Below, piece by piece: positions 8,361 to 17,975 of a DNA stretch of 64,000 nt. The stretch's first letter is position 1, and each line of letters starts with the position of its first letter. The notes under the pieces are model-generated. The model was not told the origin of the DNA and searched no databases. It saw only the letters and a list, made by a program, of their open reading frames with translations. Both the position numbers and the translations under genes were made by a program. The stretch is from Pseudomonas sp. Fl4BN1 (GTDB lineage: Bacteria > Pseudomonadota > Gammaproteobacteria > Pseudomonadales > Pseudomonadaceae), in the NCBI RefSeq assembly GCF_009908285.1, contig NZ_JAAARM010000002.1:1-64000 (forward strand), in the 5' to 3' direction.

Positions 8361-10358
8361 TCAGCTATAGACACGGCCAAGGAGCTGCCGATGGCTTTCG
8401 AACTGATCGAGCACATCTCGGGTGATCTGCTCCTGGGTGAAGCCCATCAGGTCGTATTCCTGGCTGCCGTTGTGCAGGTACACCTCGGCGCGGTAATAGC
8501 GCGTACGCTCTTCCTCAGCCTCGGTCGACTCGCTCGGCGTGGCCAGGTAGCCGTCCAGGCTCACTTCGTAGACAAAAGGGTTGCCCTCTTCCATCTCGAT
8601 CCGCACGCCCATGCAGTGCTTGGACTTGCCGAGCAAGGTCTGCACGTCCAGGCCTTGGGTACGCAGCAGCACTGCAGCTTCTTCCAGGGCCGGAGTGACC
8701 TTTTTATCCATGAAGCGCTGGACCACCGACTGCGTCGGTTGCAGATCGAGGGCGGTCAGGCGCTCGCTGAAACCACGACGCCCGCGTTCAGCCAGTTGCG
8801 CCTGCTCCTGTTCGATCTGCACGTCCTGGCGCATGGCCTTGTGCAAGCCGAACATAAAGAACACCAGCACCACCGAGAACGGCAGCCCCGCCAGCACCAC
8901 CATGGTTTGCATGGCTTCGAAGTTGCCGGCAAAGAGCAGACCGATGGTCACCAGGGTGATCACCACCGACCAGAAGATCCGCAGCCAGTGCGGCGCGTCT
9001 TCGTCAACGTTGCCGCCCTTGCAGGACAGGTTGGCCATCATCACCGCGCCAGAGTCGGCCGGGGTCAGGAACAGCACGAAGCCGACGAAAATCGACACAC
9101 CGATCACAATCTTCGACGCTGGGTAATGCTCAAGCAGTTGGTAGATGGCCATGGACGGCTGCTCGAGTGCCGTCTTGCCAAGTTCCACCGCCCCATGGTT
9201 CATCACCAGGTCCAGTGCCGAGTTACCGAAGATCGACAGCCAGGCCAACGTGAAGCCCAGGGGAATCAGCAGCACGCCCGCCACCAGTTCGCGCACGGTG
9301 CGGCCACGGGAAATACGCGCGATGAACATGCCCACGAATGGTGCCCAGGAAATCCACCAGGCCCAGTAGAACAGGGTCCACAGGCCCAACCAGCGGTCAG
9401 ACTTGGCGCTGTCGCCTTCGTACACATAAAGGTCGAAGGTCTTCAGCACTACACCGTTGAGGTAGTCGCCGATGTTCTGCACAAAGCCGTTAAGCAGGTG
9501 CAAGGTCGGGCCAAACAGCAGCACGAAAATCAGCAGGCCGCTGAACAGCACGATGTTCAGGTTGGACAGGCGGCGAATGCCGTTCTCCACGCCGGAAACC
9601 GCAGCGATGGTCGCCACCGTGCTCATGACGATGATCACGATCAGCAGGTTGGTGTTGCTGTGTTCCATGCCGAACAGGTTTTCCAGACCGGAAGACACCT
9701 GCATCGAGCCGATGCCCAGGTTGGTCACCAGGCCCAGCAGGGTCACGAACATGCCAAAGCCATCCACCGCGTGACCGGCCGCGCCTTTCACCCAACGCTC
9801 GCCCACCAGCGGGTACAGCGCCGAACGCAGGGCCAGTGGCTGGTTATGCCGATAGGCAAAGTAGGCTACCGCCAGGCCGACCAAGGCATAAATCGCCCAG
9901 CCGTGCAGACCCCAGTGCAGGAATGTCAGCTGCACCGCCTGACGCGCCGCCAGGTTGCTGCCGGCCACGCCTTCGGGCGGGTTGAAGTAGTGGTCCAGGG
10001 GCTCGGACGCGCCGAAGTACAGCAGCGAGATACCGATACCGGAGGAAAACAGCATGCCGGCCCAAGCGCCGTAGCTGAAGTCCGGGGTGTCATCCTTGCT
10101 GCCCAGCTTGAGCTTGCCGTAGGAAGAGAATGCCAGGCCCACCACGAACACCAGGTAGGCGGCGATCACCACCATGTAGTACCAGCCGAAGCTGCGGGAC
10201 AACCAGGCCTGGGCGATACCCAGCAATCTGCCGGCCTCTTGCGGGGCGATGATCAGAATGCTGGTCAACAACAGGATCAGCGCGGTCGAGGTGTAGAACA
10301 CCCAACCGTTGACCCGCACCTTTTCCGGTGGGGTCTTTATAAGAGAGGCAGAACTCAT
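8361..10358 (-). CDS. betT: BCCT-family choline transporter
   Basis: 665 residues with twelve membrane segments in the first ~510 residues. The BCCT signature region is intact (FYWAWWISWAPFVGMFIARISRGR). A ~150-residue soluble C-terminal tail, as in osmotically tuned BetT carriers, follows. It is expected to import choline with a cation. The ATG at 10358 (MSSASLIKTPPEKVRVNGWV) gives the family N-terminus; 17 more codons upstream are in frame but lie in front of it. It is transcribed away from betIBA across a 430-bp gap that contains the BetI-type palindrome. P. aeruginosa has several BetT paralogs; position argues for BetT1, but the choice is inferred. Confidence 0.9.
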   Translation of the reverse strand: MSSASLIKTPPEKVRVNGWVFYTSTALILLLTSILIIAPQEAGRLLGIAQAWLSRSFGWYYMVVIAAYLVFVVGLAFSSYGKLKLGSKDDTPDFSYGAWAGMLFSSGIGISLLYFGASEPLDHYFNPPEGVAGSNLAARQAVQLTFLHWGLHGWAIYALVGLAVAYFAYRHNQPLALRSALYPLVGERWVKGAAGHAVDGFGMFVTLLGLVTNLGIGSMQVSSGLENLFGMEHSNTNLLIVIIVMSTVATIAAVSGVENGIRRLSNLNIVLFSGLLIFVLLFGPTLHLLNGFVQNIGDYLNGVVLKTFDLYVYEGDSAKSDRWLGLWTLFYWAWWISWAPFVGMFIARISRGRTVRELVAGVLLIPLGFTLAWLSIFGNSALDLVMNHGAVELGKTALEQPSMAIYQLLEHYPASKIVIGVSIFVGFVLFLTPADSGAVMMANLSCKGGNVDEDAPHWLRIFWSVVITLVTIGLLFAGNFEAMQTMVVLAGLPFSVVLVFFMFGLHKAMRQDVQIEQEQAQLAERGRRGFSERLTALDLQPTQSVVQRFMDKKVTPALEEAAVLLRTQGLDVQTLLGKSKHCMGVRIEMEEGNPFVYEVSLDGYLATPSESTEAEEERTRYYRAEVYLHNGSQEYDLMGFTQEQITRDVLDQFESHRQLLGRVYS

Positions 10359-10698
10359 TGCACAGATGCTCCAGGCAGTGCGAGAGAAGGACACAAGGCA
10401 ACACGGCACTCGACCAATCGGTTAGTTGGCAGCCGATCGTCGGGTGATATAAAGACACCCCGAAAAAACCCGAAACCGCAAAACTCGCGTGGCGTAGCCG
10501 CATCGAAGGTTGGTCGCGAAACTGCAGCTCATCGCCTGGCCCCCAGAGCATCCTGCCCCTTCAACACGTCCGTTCTCTTGCCGGTCCACGCCATGCCACA
10601 TGTAAGCTTTGGGATTATTTCGGAGGTCGTTTTCCCGCCATCTACGGGTAGGGAAAACTTCCCAGGTAGCGACGATTTGTCGCAGATCTTATTCTTTG

Positions 10699-10718
10699 TT
10701 GATTGAACGTTCAATCAA
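10699..10718. promoter_or_regulatory. BetI-type operator palindrome
   Basis: A perfect 20-bp palindrome, TTGATTGAAC followed by GTTCAATCAA. It lies 71 bp before betI in the divergent betT-betI gap (10359-10788). BetI is a TetR-type repressor that binds such sites and is released by choline. The rest of this gap shows no gene. Confidence 0.85.
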
Positions 10719-10788
10719 AACAAAATAGACTGGCCCACAAGTCGACAGGCGTATGACGCCCATCGACAGGCCTAAGGAGAGGTAGCAG

Positions 10789-11382
10789 ATGCCCAAGGTC
10801 GGTATGCAACCCATACGCCGCCAGCAATTGATCGAAGCCACGCTGCAAGCGGTCGATCAGGTCGGAATGGGGGACGCCAGCATTGCGCTGATCGCCCGTT
10901 TGGCCGGTGTCTCGAACGGCATCATCAGTCACTACTTTCAGGACAAGAACGGCCTGATTGCCGCGACCATGCGGTACCTGATGAATGTCCTGATAGAGAA
11001 CGTCACCGAGCGCCGTCAGGCGCTGACAGATGACAGCCCGCGGGCACATCTGCAGGTGATCATCGAAGGCAACTTCGACGCCAGCCAGGTCAATGGACCG
11101 GCAATGAAAACCTGGCTGGCCTTCTGGGCCACCAGCATGCACCACCCGTCATTGCACAGGTTGCAGCGGATCAACGATCACCGCCTTTATTCCAACCTGT
11201 GTTGCCAGTTCCGCCGCGTCTTGGCGCTGGATGAAGCACGCAGCGCAGCCCGCGGTCTGGCAGCCCTGATCGACGGTTTGTGGTTGCGCGGCGCGCTGTC
11301 GGGAGACGCTTTCGACACCGAGCAGGCGCAACAGATCGCTTACGAATACATGGATTTCCAACTGGCTAAGCAGGAGCGCTAG
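10789..11382 (+). CDS. betI: BetI, choline-responsive TetR-family repressor
   Basis: 197 residues. The N-terminal TetR helix-turn-helix is at about 28-50 ([25 protein letters not shown]). The helical ligand domain with the [15 protein letters not shown] segment is typical of BetI. It represses the bet genes in the absence of choline. AAGGAGAGG lies before the ATG. It is the first gene of betIBA, with the operator palindrome upstream, so it is probably autoregulated. The gap to betB is 107 bp. Confidence 0.95.
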   Translation: MPKVGMQPIRRQQLIEATLQAVDQVGMGDASIALIARLAGVSNGIISHYFQDKNGLIAATMRYLMNVLIENVTERRQALTDDSPRAHLQVIIEGNFDASQVNGPAMKTWLAFWATSMHHPSLHRLQRINDHRLYSNLCCQFRRVLALDEARSAARGLAALIDGLWLRGALSGDAFDTEQAQQIAYEYMDFQLAKQER

Positions 11383-11489
11383 AGCACAACTAAAGACGCT
11401 CGGCCCCTGACGCCACTGATCAGTGCGCCCCGAACTTCAGGGCGCCTGCAGTGGTCAAGCCAACTACTTAATGCACTTGCGAGGACACT

Positions 11490-12962
11490 ATGGCCCGTTT
11501 CGAACTGCAAAAACTCTACATCGATGGCGGCTACACCGACGCCGGCAGCGACGTCACTTTCGATGCCATCAACCCGGCCAATGGTGAAGTTCTCGCACAA
11601 GTGCAACGTGCGACCAAGGAAGACGTTGAACGCGCCGTGGTCAGCGCTGAAAAAGGCCAGAAGATCTGGGCCGCGATGACCGCCATGGAGCGTTCGCGCA
11701 TCCTGCGTCGCGCTGTGGAAATCCTCCGCGAGCGCAACGACGAGCTGGCCGCCCTGGAGACTCTGGACACCGGCAAGTCGTACTCCGAGACGCGCTATGT
11801 CGACATCGTTACCGGCGCCGACGTGCTGGAATACTACGCTGGCCTGGTCCCGGCCATCGAAGGCGAGCAGATCCCGCTGCGCACCACTTCCTTCGTCTAC
11901 ACCCGTCGCGAGCCGCTGGGCGTGGTTGCCGGTATCGGCGCGTGGAACTACCCGATCCAGATCGCCCTGTGGAAATCCGCACCGGCCCTGGCCGCTGGCA
12001 ACGCAATGATCTTCAAACCGAGTGAAGTGACTTCGCTGACCACCCTGAAACTGGCCGAGATCTACACCGAAGCCGGCCTGCCGGACGGCGTGTTCAACGT
12101 CCTGACCGGCAGCGGCCGTGAAGTCGGCACCTGGCTGACCGAACACCCGCGCATCGAGAAGATCTCCTTCACCGGCGGCACCGATACCGGCAAGAAAGTC
12201 ATGGCCAGCGCCTCCAGCTCTTCGCTGAAAGACGTGACCATGGAACTGGGTGGCAAGTCGCCGCTGATCATTTTCGACGACGCCGACCTCGATCGCGCCG
12301 CCGACACCGCGATGATGGCCAACTTCTACAGCTCCGGTCAGGTCTGCACCAACGGTACTCGGGTGTTCGTACCGAGCCACCTGAAAGCCGCTTTCGAAGC
12401 CAAGATCGCCGAGCGCGTTGCCCGCATCCGCATCGGCAACCCGGAAGACGAAAACACCAACTTCGGCCCATTGGTGAGCTTCGCCCACATGGAAAGCGTG
12501 CTGGGCTACATCGCCAAGGGTAAAGAAGAAGGTGCCCGCGTCCTCTGCGGCGGCGAGCGCCTGACCGACGGCGAATTCGCCAAAGGCGCTTTCGTGGCAC
12601 CAACCGTGTTCACTGACTGCACCGACGAGATGACCATCGTTCGTGAAGAAATCTTCGGCCCGGTGATGGCGATCCTCACCTACGAGACCGAAGAAGAAGT
12701 GATCCGTCGCGCCAACGACACCGACTTCGGCCTGGCTGCCGGCCTGGTCACCAAGGACCTGAACCGCGCCCACCGCGTCATCCATCAACTGGAAGCCGGT
12801 ATCTGCTGGATCAACGCCTGGGGCGAGTCCGACGCCAAGATGCCGGTCGGCGGCTACAAGCAATCGGGCGTGGGCCGTGAGAACGGCATCAGCTCGCTGA
12901 ACAACTTCACCCGCATCAAGTCGGTGCAAGTTGAACTGGGCGACTACGCCTCGGTGTTCTAA
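11490..12962 (+). CDS. betB: betaine aldehyde dehydrogenase
   Basis: 490 residues, ALDH superfamily, length equal to P. aeruginosa BetB. The general base Glu252 (MELGGKSP) and catalytic Cys286 ([10 protein letters not shown]) fall at the expected positions. The enzyme oxidises betaine aldehyde to glycine betaine with NAD(P)+ in the cytoplasm. It is the second gene of betIBA. A strong hairpin lies between it and betA and may set the relative expression of the two. Confidence 0.96.
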   Translation: MARFELQKLYIDGGYTDAGSDVTFDAINPANGEVLAQVQRATKEDVERAVVSAEKGQKIWAAMTAMERSRILRRAVEILRERNDELAALETLDTGKSYSETRYVDIVTGADVLEYYAGLVPAIEGEQIPLRTTSFVYTRREPLGVVAGIGAWNYPIQIALWKSAPALAAGNAMIFKPSEVTSLTTLKLAEIYTEAGLPDGVFNVLTGSGREVGTWLTEHPRIEKISFTGGTDTGKKVMASASSSSLKDVTMELGGKSPLIIFDDADLDRAADTAMMANFYSSGQVCTNGTRVFVPSHLKAAFEAKIAERVARIRIGNPEDENTNFGPLVSFAHMESVLGYIAKGKEEGARVLCGGERLTDGEFAKGAFVAPTVFTDCTDEMTIVREEIFGPVMAILTYETEEEVIRRANDTDFGLAAGLVTKDLNRAHRVIHQLEAGICWINAWGESDAKMPVGGYKQSGVGRENGISSLNNFTRIKSVQVELGDYASVF

Positions 12963-12970
12963 GCAGCTGT

Positions 12971-13074
12971 AAGCGGCAAGCAAAGGCCAAGGCTTTGCTT
13001 GCCGCCCTGCTCCCCCCATTCACGCCAAGCCCGCTTCGCTGCTTCCTGCAGCTTGAAGCTTGAGGCTTGCAGCT
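12971..13074. repeat. composite hairpin repeat in the betB-betA gap
   Basis: Two parts. First, a perfect 13-bp stem at 12973-13005 (GCGGCAAGCAAAG with its complement, loop of seven bases). Second, a run of GCTTGAAGCT/GCTTGCAGCT motifs at 13048-13074, just before the betA ribosome site. The same two-part layout recurs in the ahcY-metF gap (49151-49325). Confidence 0.75.
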
Positions 13075-13090
13075 CTCCACGGAGGCTCTA

Positions 13091-14794
13091 ATGGCCCAAG
13101 AATTCGATTACATCATCATCGGTGCCGGCTCCGCCGGTAACACCCTGGCGACCCGTCTGACTGAAGACGCTGGCGTCACCGTCCTGCTGCTGGAAGCCGG
13201 CGGCCCGGACTACCGCTTCGACTTCCGTACCCAGATGCCGGCGGCACTGGCGTACCCGCTGCAAGGCCGTCGCTACAACTGGGCCTATGAAACCGATGCC
13301 GAGCCACACATGGACGGCCGCCGTATGGAATGCGGTCGCGGCAAGGGCCTGGGTGGTTCGTCGCTGATCAACGGCATGTGCTACATCCGCGGCAACGCCA
13401 TGGACTACGACGGCTGGGCCAAGCTGCCTGGCCTGGAAGACTGGACCTACCTGGATTGCCTGCCGTATTTCCGCAAGGCGGAAACCCGCGACATCGGCGC
13501 CAACGACTACCACGGTGGCGACGGCCCGGTCAGCGTGACCACGCCTAAAGCTGGCAACAACCCGTTGTTCCACGCCATGGTCGAAGCCGGCGTGCAAGCC
13601 GGTTACCCGCGTACCGAAGACCTCAACGGCTACCAGCAGGAAGGCTTCGGTCCGATGGACCGTACCGTCACCCCTAAAGGTCGTCGCGCCAGCACCGCCC
13701 GCGGTTACCTGGACGTGGCCAAGCAGCGCTCGACCCTGACCATCGTCACCCACGCGCTGAGCGACAAGATTCTCTTTGAAGGCAAGCGCGCCGTCGGCGT
13801 CAGCTACCTGCAAGGCAGCACCGAAGAGCGCGTGGAAGCTCGTGCCCGCAAGGAAGTCCTGGTGTGCAGCGGCGCGATCGCTTCGCCACAACTGCTGCAA
13901 CGCTCCGGCGTCGGCCCGGCCAAACTCCTGGAAAGCCTCGAAATCCCGGTGGTCCACGACCTGCCGGGCGTCGGCGAGAACCTCCAGGACCACCTGGAGC
14001 TGTACCTGCAATACGCCTGCACCCAGCCTGTCTCGCTGTACCCATCGCTGCTGTGGTGGAACCAGCCGGCCATTGGTGCCGAGTGGCTGCTCAAGGGCAC
14101 CGGCATCGGCGCCAGCAACCAGTTCGAAGCGGGCGGTTTCATCCGTACTCGCGAAGAATTCGAATGGCCGAACATCCAGTACCACTTCCTGCCGGTAGCG
14201 ATTAACTACAACGGCAGCAACGGAGTGAAAGAGCACGGTTTCCAGGCACACATGGGCTCCATGCGTTCGCCAAGCCGTGGCCGCGTGCAGGCCAAGTCCA
14301 AGGACCCACGCCAGCACCCGAGCATCCTCTTCAACTACATGGCCACCGAGCAGGACTGGCAGGAATTCCGCGACGGCATCCGCCTGACCCGTGAAATCAT
14401 GCAGCAGCCGGCCCTGGACGCCTACCGTGGTCGCGAGATCAGCCCGGGCATCGAGATGCAGACCGATGAACAACTGGACACGTTCATCCGCGAGCACGCC
14501 GAGACCGCGTTCCACCCATCCTGCTCGTGCAAGATGGGCACCGACGACATGGCCGTAGTGGATGGCCAGGGTCGCGTGCACGGCATGCAAGGCCTGCGTG
14601 TGGTGGATGCCTCGATCATGCCGATCATCACCACCGGCAACCTCAACGCGCCGACGATCATGATGGCCGAGAAAATCGCCGACAAGATCCGTGGCCGTCA
14701 GCCGCTGCCTCGCAGCAAGGCCGACTACTACGTAGCGGGCGACGCCCCGGTGCGTGGCAAGCCGATGCGTGAAGTGGGTCCGACCGCGCAGTAA
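13091..14794 (+). CDS. betA: choline dehydrogenase
   Basis: 567 residues, GMC flavoprotein oxidoreductase. The N-terminal FAD motif [16 protein letters not shown] is followed by [21 protein letters not shown] and the C-terminal HPSCSCKMG with [12 protein letters not shown] (active-site His and Asn region) are present. It oxidises choline to betaine aldehyde and passes electrons to the membrane chain. The ATG at 13091 follows GGAGG at close spacing; eight upstream in-frame codons are rejected. It is the last gene of betIBA, with a strong hairpin behind the stop. Confidence 0.96.
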   Translation: MAQEFDYIIIGAGSAGNTLATRLTEDAGVTVLLLEAGGPDYRFDFRTQMPAALAYPLQGRRYNWAYETDAEPHMDGRRMECGRGKGLGGSSLINGMCYIRGNAMDYDGWAKLPGLEDWTYLDCLPYFRKAETRDIGANDYHGGDGPVSVTTPKAGNNPLFHAMVEAGVQAGYPRTEDLNGYQQEGFGPMDRTVTPKGRRASTARGYLDVAKQRSTLTIVTHALSDKILFEGKRAVGVSYLQGSTEERVEARARKEVLVCSGAIASPQLLQRSGVGPAKLLESLEIPVVHDLPGVGENLQDHLELYLQYACTQPVSLYPSLLWWNQPAIGAEWLLKGTGIGASNQFEAGGFIRTREEFEWPNIQYHFLPVAINYNGSNGVKEHGFQAHMGSMRSPSRGRVQAKSKDPRQHPSILFNYMATEQDWQEFRDGIRLTREIMQQPALDAYRGREISPGIEMQTDEQLDTFIREHAETAFHPSCSCKMGTDDMAVVDGQGRVHGMQGLRVVDASIMPIITTGNLNAPTIMMAEKIADKIRGRQPLPRSKADYYVAGDAPVRGKPMREVGPTAQ

Positions 14795-14802
14795 GCGATG
14801 TT

Positions 14803-14830
14803 GGCGCCGACCGCAACGGTCGGCGCCATT
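14803..14830 (+). terminator. hairpin after betA
   Basis: A perfect 11-bp stem GGCGCCGACCG with its complement and a CAA loop, followed by ATTTA. The T-run is weak, but the position directly after betA suits the end of the bet operon. Confidence 0.65.
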
Positions 14831-15077
14831 TACCCACCTGTATTCTTATTCTGCTGCACTGGCGCCACTGCCTTTTCTCCCGCTCCTCAGCGCATCATCC
14901 CGTTTCAGGGATTGCGTCCTTGATCGCAGCCTTCGGCAGCGGCTACAGTTCTGCAACCTGCCCCACCCCCTTTGCATCACGGACTTTATCCCGAGCCCAC
15001 CGCCGCCTATACCTGTAGGAGCCGGTTTGCTGGCGATAAGGCCCGCGAGCCGCCCGCTTTTCACAAGGAGGTCCTCC

Positions 15078-16520
15078 ATGTTCGACTTTCACCCCCAGCT
15101 CAAGCAGCGCTTCGCTGCCTTGCGCACGGGCGCCGAATTCTTTTCCCTGCGCTATGTACGCGAGTCGGACCAGTACCTGTCGGTGCGCAAGAATATCGCC
15201 GAACCGCCGAGCCTGGGCCGTGACGAAGGCGCGATGCTGACAGTACGGGTGCGCGGCGTGGAAGCCTACGCGGCCACCAACGACCTGTCGCAAAGCGGCC
15301 TGCAAGCGGCCCTGGATCGGGCCGAACAACAGGCCCGGGTGATTGCCGCCCACGCCCTGCTGGACCTGCGCGAACAGCCGGTGTCCAGCCATCGTGCAGA
15401 CTATCTTTCGCCAAACCTGGACCAGCCCTTCCCGTCCCTCAGCGACTGCTATCAACTGCTGGGCGACGAGTCGGCCTCGGTGCCCAAGGACGAGCGCCTG
15501 GTGAACTGGCAGGTAGGCATCGGCGTCACCCAGGTCGAGCAGATCTACCTCAACAGCGCCGGCGCCGAGCTGCGCCAGGCACAACGCTTCGTCTACCCGG
15601 GCCTGGACGTCACCGCCTACGACGGCAACGACAGCCAGACCCGCAGCCTGGGCCGGGAGAACTTCGGTCAACAGGGCGCTGGCGACGTGATCAACCGCTG
15701 CGGCTTGCTGGGAGCAGCACCACGAGTTGCCGATCAGGCCCTGCAATTGCTCTTGGCACCGAACACCCCGCAAGGCCCCCGGGACCTGCTGTTGACCCCG
15801 GACCAGATGATGCTGCAGATCCACGAGTCCATCGGCCACCCCCTGGAGCTGGATCGGATTCTCGGTGACGAGCGCAACTACGCCGGTACCAGCTTCGTCA
15901 AACAGGAAGACTTCGGCCACCTGCAATACGGCTCGTCCCTGCTCAACGTGACCTTCGACCCGGAAATCCCCGAGGAGCTGGCCAGCTATGGCCATGACGA
16001 CGACGGCACGGCCGCGCGCAAGCAGTTCCTGATTCGCGAGGGCCTGTTGGTACGCCCCCTGGGTGGCGCCCTGTCGCAATACCGCAGTGGCCTCGACGGC
16101 GTTGCCAACAGCCGCGCCAGCAGCTGGAATCGCGCACCGATCGACCGCATGGCCAACCTCAATATCGAACCCGGCGATCAGCCCCTGGAACAACTGATCG
16201 GCCAGATCGAGCACGGCATCCTGATGTCCACCAACCGCTCCTGGTCCATCGACGATGCCCGCAACAAGTTCCAGTTTGGTTGCGAGTGGGGCCAGTTGAT
16301 CGAGAACGGCGAACTCAAGGGCGTGGTCAAGAACCCCAACTACCGGGGGATTTCCGCACAGTTCTGGCGCAACCTCAGCGCCGTCGGCGATCGCAGCACC
16401 TTCCAGGTGCTGGGCACGCCCAACTGTGGCAAGGGCGAACCCAACCAGGTGATCCGCGTCGGCCATGCTTCGCCGGCCTGCGTGTTCAGCAAGATTGACG
16501 TATTTGGAGGAGACGCCTGA
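15078..16520 (+). CDS. TldD-family metalloprotease subunit (paralog)
   Basis: 480 residues. The HExxxH zinc motif is present as HESIGHPLELD at residues 249-259, the hallmark of the TldD catalytic subunit. TldD and its partner PmbA/TldE form a heterodimer that degrades unfolded peptides and processes some RiPP precursors such as microcin B17. AAGGAG sits six bases before the ATG. The frame extends far upstream into the betA end, but only from 15078 does it show the family pattern. The stop overlaps the next start by one base (TGATG). Standard tldD and pmbA lie elsewhere in Pseudomonas, so this pair is probably a second set; I see no precursor peptide gene nearby. Confidence 0.88.
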   Translation: MFDFHPQLKQRFAALRTGAEFFSLRYVRESDQYLSVRKNIAEPPSLGRDEGAMLTVRVRGVEAYAATNDLSQSGLQAALDRAEQQARVIAAHALLDLREQPVSSHRADYLSPNLDQPFPSLSDCYQLLGDESASVPKDERLVNWQVGIGVTQVEQIYLNSAGAELRQAQRFVYPGLDVTAYDGNDSQTRSLGRENFGQQGAGDVINRCGLLGAAPRVADQALQLLLAPNTPQGPRDLLLTPDQMMLQIHESIGHPLELDRILGDERNYAGTSFVKQEDFGHLQYGSSLLNVTFDPEIPEELASYGHDDDGTAARKQFLIREGLLVRPLGGALSQYRSGLDGVANSRASSWNRAPIDRMANLNIEPGDQPLEQLIGQIEHGILMSTNRSWSIDDARNKFQFGCEWGQLIENGELKGVVKNPNYRGISAQFWRNLSAVGDRSTFQVLGTPNCGKGEPNQVIRVGHASPACVFSKIDVFGGDA

Positions 16521-17857
16521 TGACCAGGACAATGAATCAGGCCGAGCAGTTCAAGGTGCTGGTGCAGTGGCTGAAGGACGCGCTCAAGGAGTCGGAGCAG
16601 TTCACCCTGAGCTATGCCGCCGAGTCCTCGGAGTTCATCCGCTTCAACCACGCCAAGGTGCGCCAGGCCGGCCAGGTGCAACAGGCCAGCCTGCACTTCA
16701 AGCTGATCGAAGACGGTCGCCATGCCGATCTGAGCATCACGTTGAGCAACGACCCCGACGTTGATCGCCAGCGCCTGGCCGAAGGCCTGCAACAACTGCG
16801 CGAGACCCTGCCACTGCTGCCGGCGGACCCGTACCTGATGCTCAACCACACCGGCTGGCATTCCCATCACGTGCAGGAACACCCGCTGCCGGGTAGCGAG
16901 CAGGTGGTGGAGGAAATCGGCCGCGCCGGTGCCGGCCTGGATCTGGTAGGCATCTACGCTGCCGGCCCCATCAGCCGTGGTTTTGCCAGCTCCGACGGGG
17001 CCTTCGGCTGGCATCAGGCCAATAGCTTCAACTTCGACTTCAGCCTGTTCCACGCCAACGGCGAGGCGGTGAAAGCCAGCTACGCCGGACACGCCTGGAA
17101 CAGCGAGCAATTCGCCCAGCGCTTCGACCAGGCGCGCCAGCAACTGGAGTTCCTCGGACGGCCGCTGCGCACCCTGGCGCCAGGGCAGTATCGCGCCTAC
17201 CTGGCACCGGCGGCCCTGGAAGAGATCATGGGCATGCTGGCCTGGGGCGGCTTCTCGGCCCAGTCCATCGCCAGCAAGCACAGCCCGCTGCAGAAGCTCT
17301 ATGCCGGCGATAGCAGCCTCAGCCCGCTGGTGTCCCTGGACGAGCAGGTCAGCGGCTCCCTGAGCCCGGCGTTCTCCGATGAAGGCTACCCGCGCAGCGA
17401 TCTGGCGCTGATCAGCCAGGGCGCCGCCAATGCCCAGTTGATCAACTCCCGCAGCGCCGTCGAATATGGCCTGACCACCAACGGCGCTGGCAGCGGCGAA
17501 TACCCCAGCGCGCTGAACATGCTGGCGGGCCAGCTGTCCCAACAGGAGATTCTCAAGCAGTTGGGCACCGGCCTGTACATCAGCAACCTGTGGTACCTGA
17601 ACTACTCGGACCTGCCGGCGGCGCGCCTGACCGGCATGACCCGCTTCGCCACCTTCTGGGTGGAGAACGGCGAGATCCAGGCACCGGTGAGCACCATGCG
17701 CTTCGACGACAGCGTCTACAGCTTGCTGGGTTCACAACTGGAGGCCCTGACCGAACAGCGAGAGCTTCTGCTGTCGGCCAGTACCTACGGCCAGCGCCAG
17801 ACCGCTTCGATGCATCTGCCCGGAGCACTGGTCAGCCGCCTGACCCTGACCCTGTAG
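16520..17857 (+). CDS. PmbA/TldE-family partner subunit (paralog)
   Basis: 445 residues, PmbA/TldD superfamily without the HExxxH motif, as expected for the non-catalytic partner. The region around SKHSPLQKLYAGDSSLSPLVSLDE and the C-terminal TRFATFWVENGEIQAPVSTMRFDDS match the family. The start codon overlaps the upstream stop by one base, so the two subunits are translationally coupled. AGGAG lies just before the ATG. The stop TAG falls in GTAGGAACTG, a REP-arm-like sequence, 17 bp before a complete REP pair. Confidence 0.88.
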   Translation: MTRTMNQAEQFKVLVQWLKDALKESEQFTLSYAAESSEFIRFNHAKVRQAGQVQQASLHFKLIEDGRHADLSITLSNDPDVDRQRLAEGLQQLRETLPLLPADPYLMLNHTGWHSHHVQEHPLPGSEQVVEEIGRAGAGLDLVGIYAAGPISRGFASSDGAFGWHQANSFNFDFSLFHANGEAVKASYAGHAWNSEQFAQRFDQARQQLEFLGRPLRTLAPGQYRAYLAPAALEEIMGMLAWGGFSAQSIASKHSPLQKLYAGDSSLSPLVSLDEQVSGSLSPAFSDEGYPRSDLALISQGAANAQLINSRSAVEYGLTTNGAGSGEYPSALNMLAGQLSQQEILKQLGTGLYISNLWYLNYSDLPAARLTGMTRFATFWVENGEIQAPVSTMRFDDSVYSLLGSQLEALTEQRELLLSASTYGQRQTASMHLPGALVSRLTLTL

Positions 17858-17873
17858 GAACTGCCCGCAAAGC

Positions 17874-17954
17874 TGTAGGAGCTGGCTTGCCAGCGAACGA
17901 TGCAACGCCCCGGCCCGAATGCAGCGCGTCCTTCGCCGGCAAGCCGGCTCCTAC
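17874..17954. repeat. REP palindrome pair
   Basis: CTGG-type arm first, CCGG-type arm second. It fills the gap between the PmbA-like gene and the MFS gene and ends 21 bp before the MFS start. Confidence 0.9.
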
Positions 17955-17975
17955 CTGAACTGACATCGAGGTCCC

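Noticed and set aside
8391..10706. A 771-codon open frame antisense to betT
   Set aside because: It mirrors betT codon by codon and has no family motif or ribosome site. High GC keeps the opposite frame open. Similar shadows lie opposite betB/betA, the TldD-like gene, yccS and rhlE.
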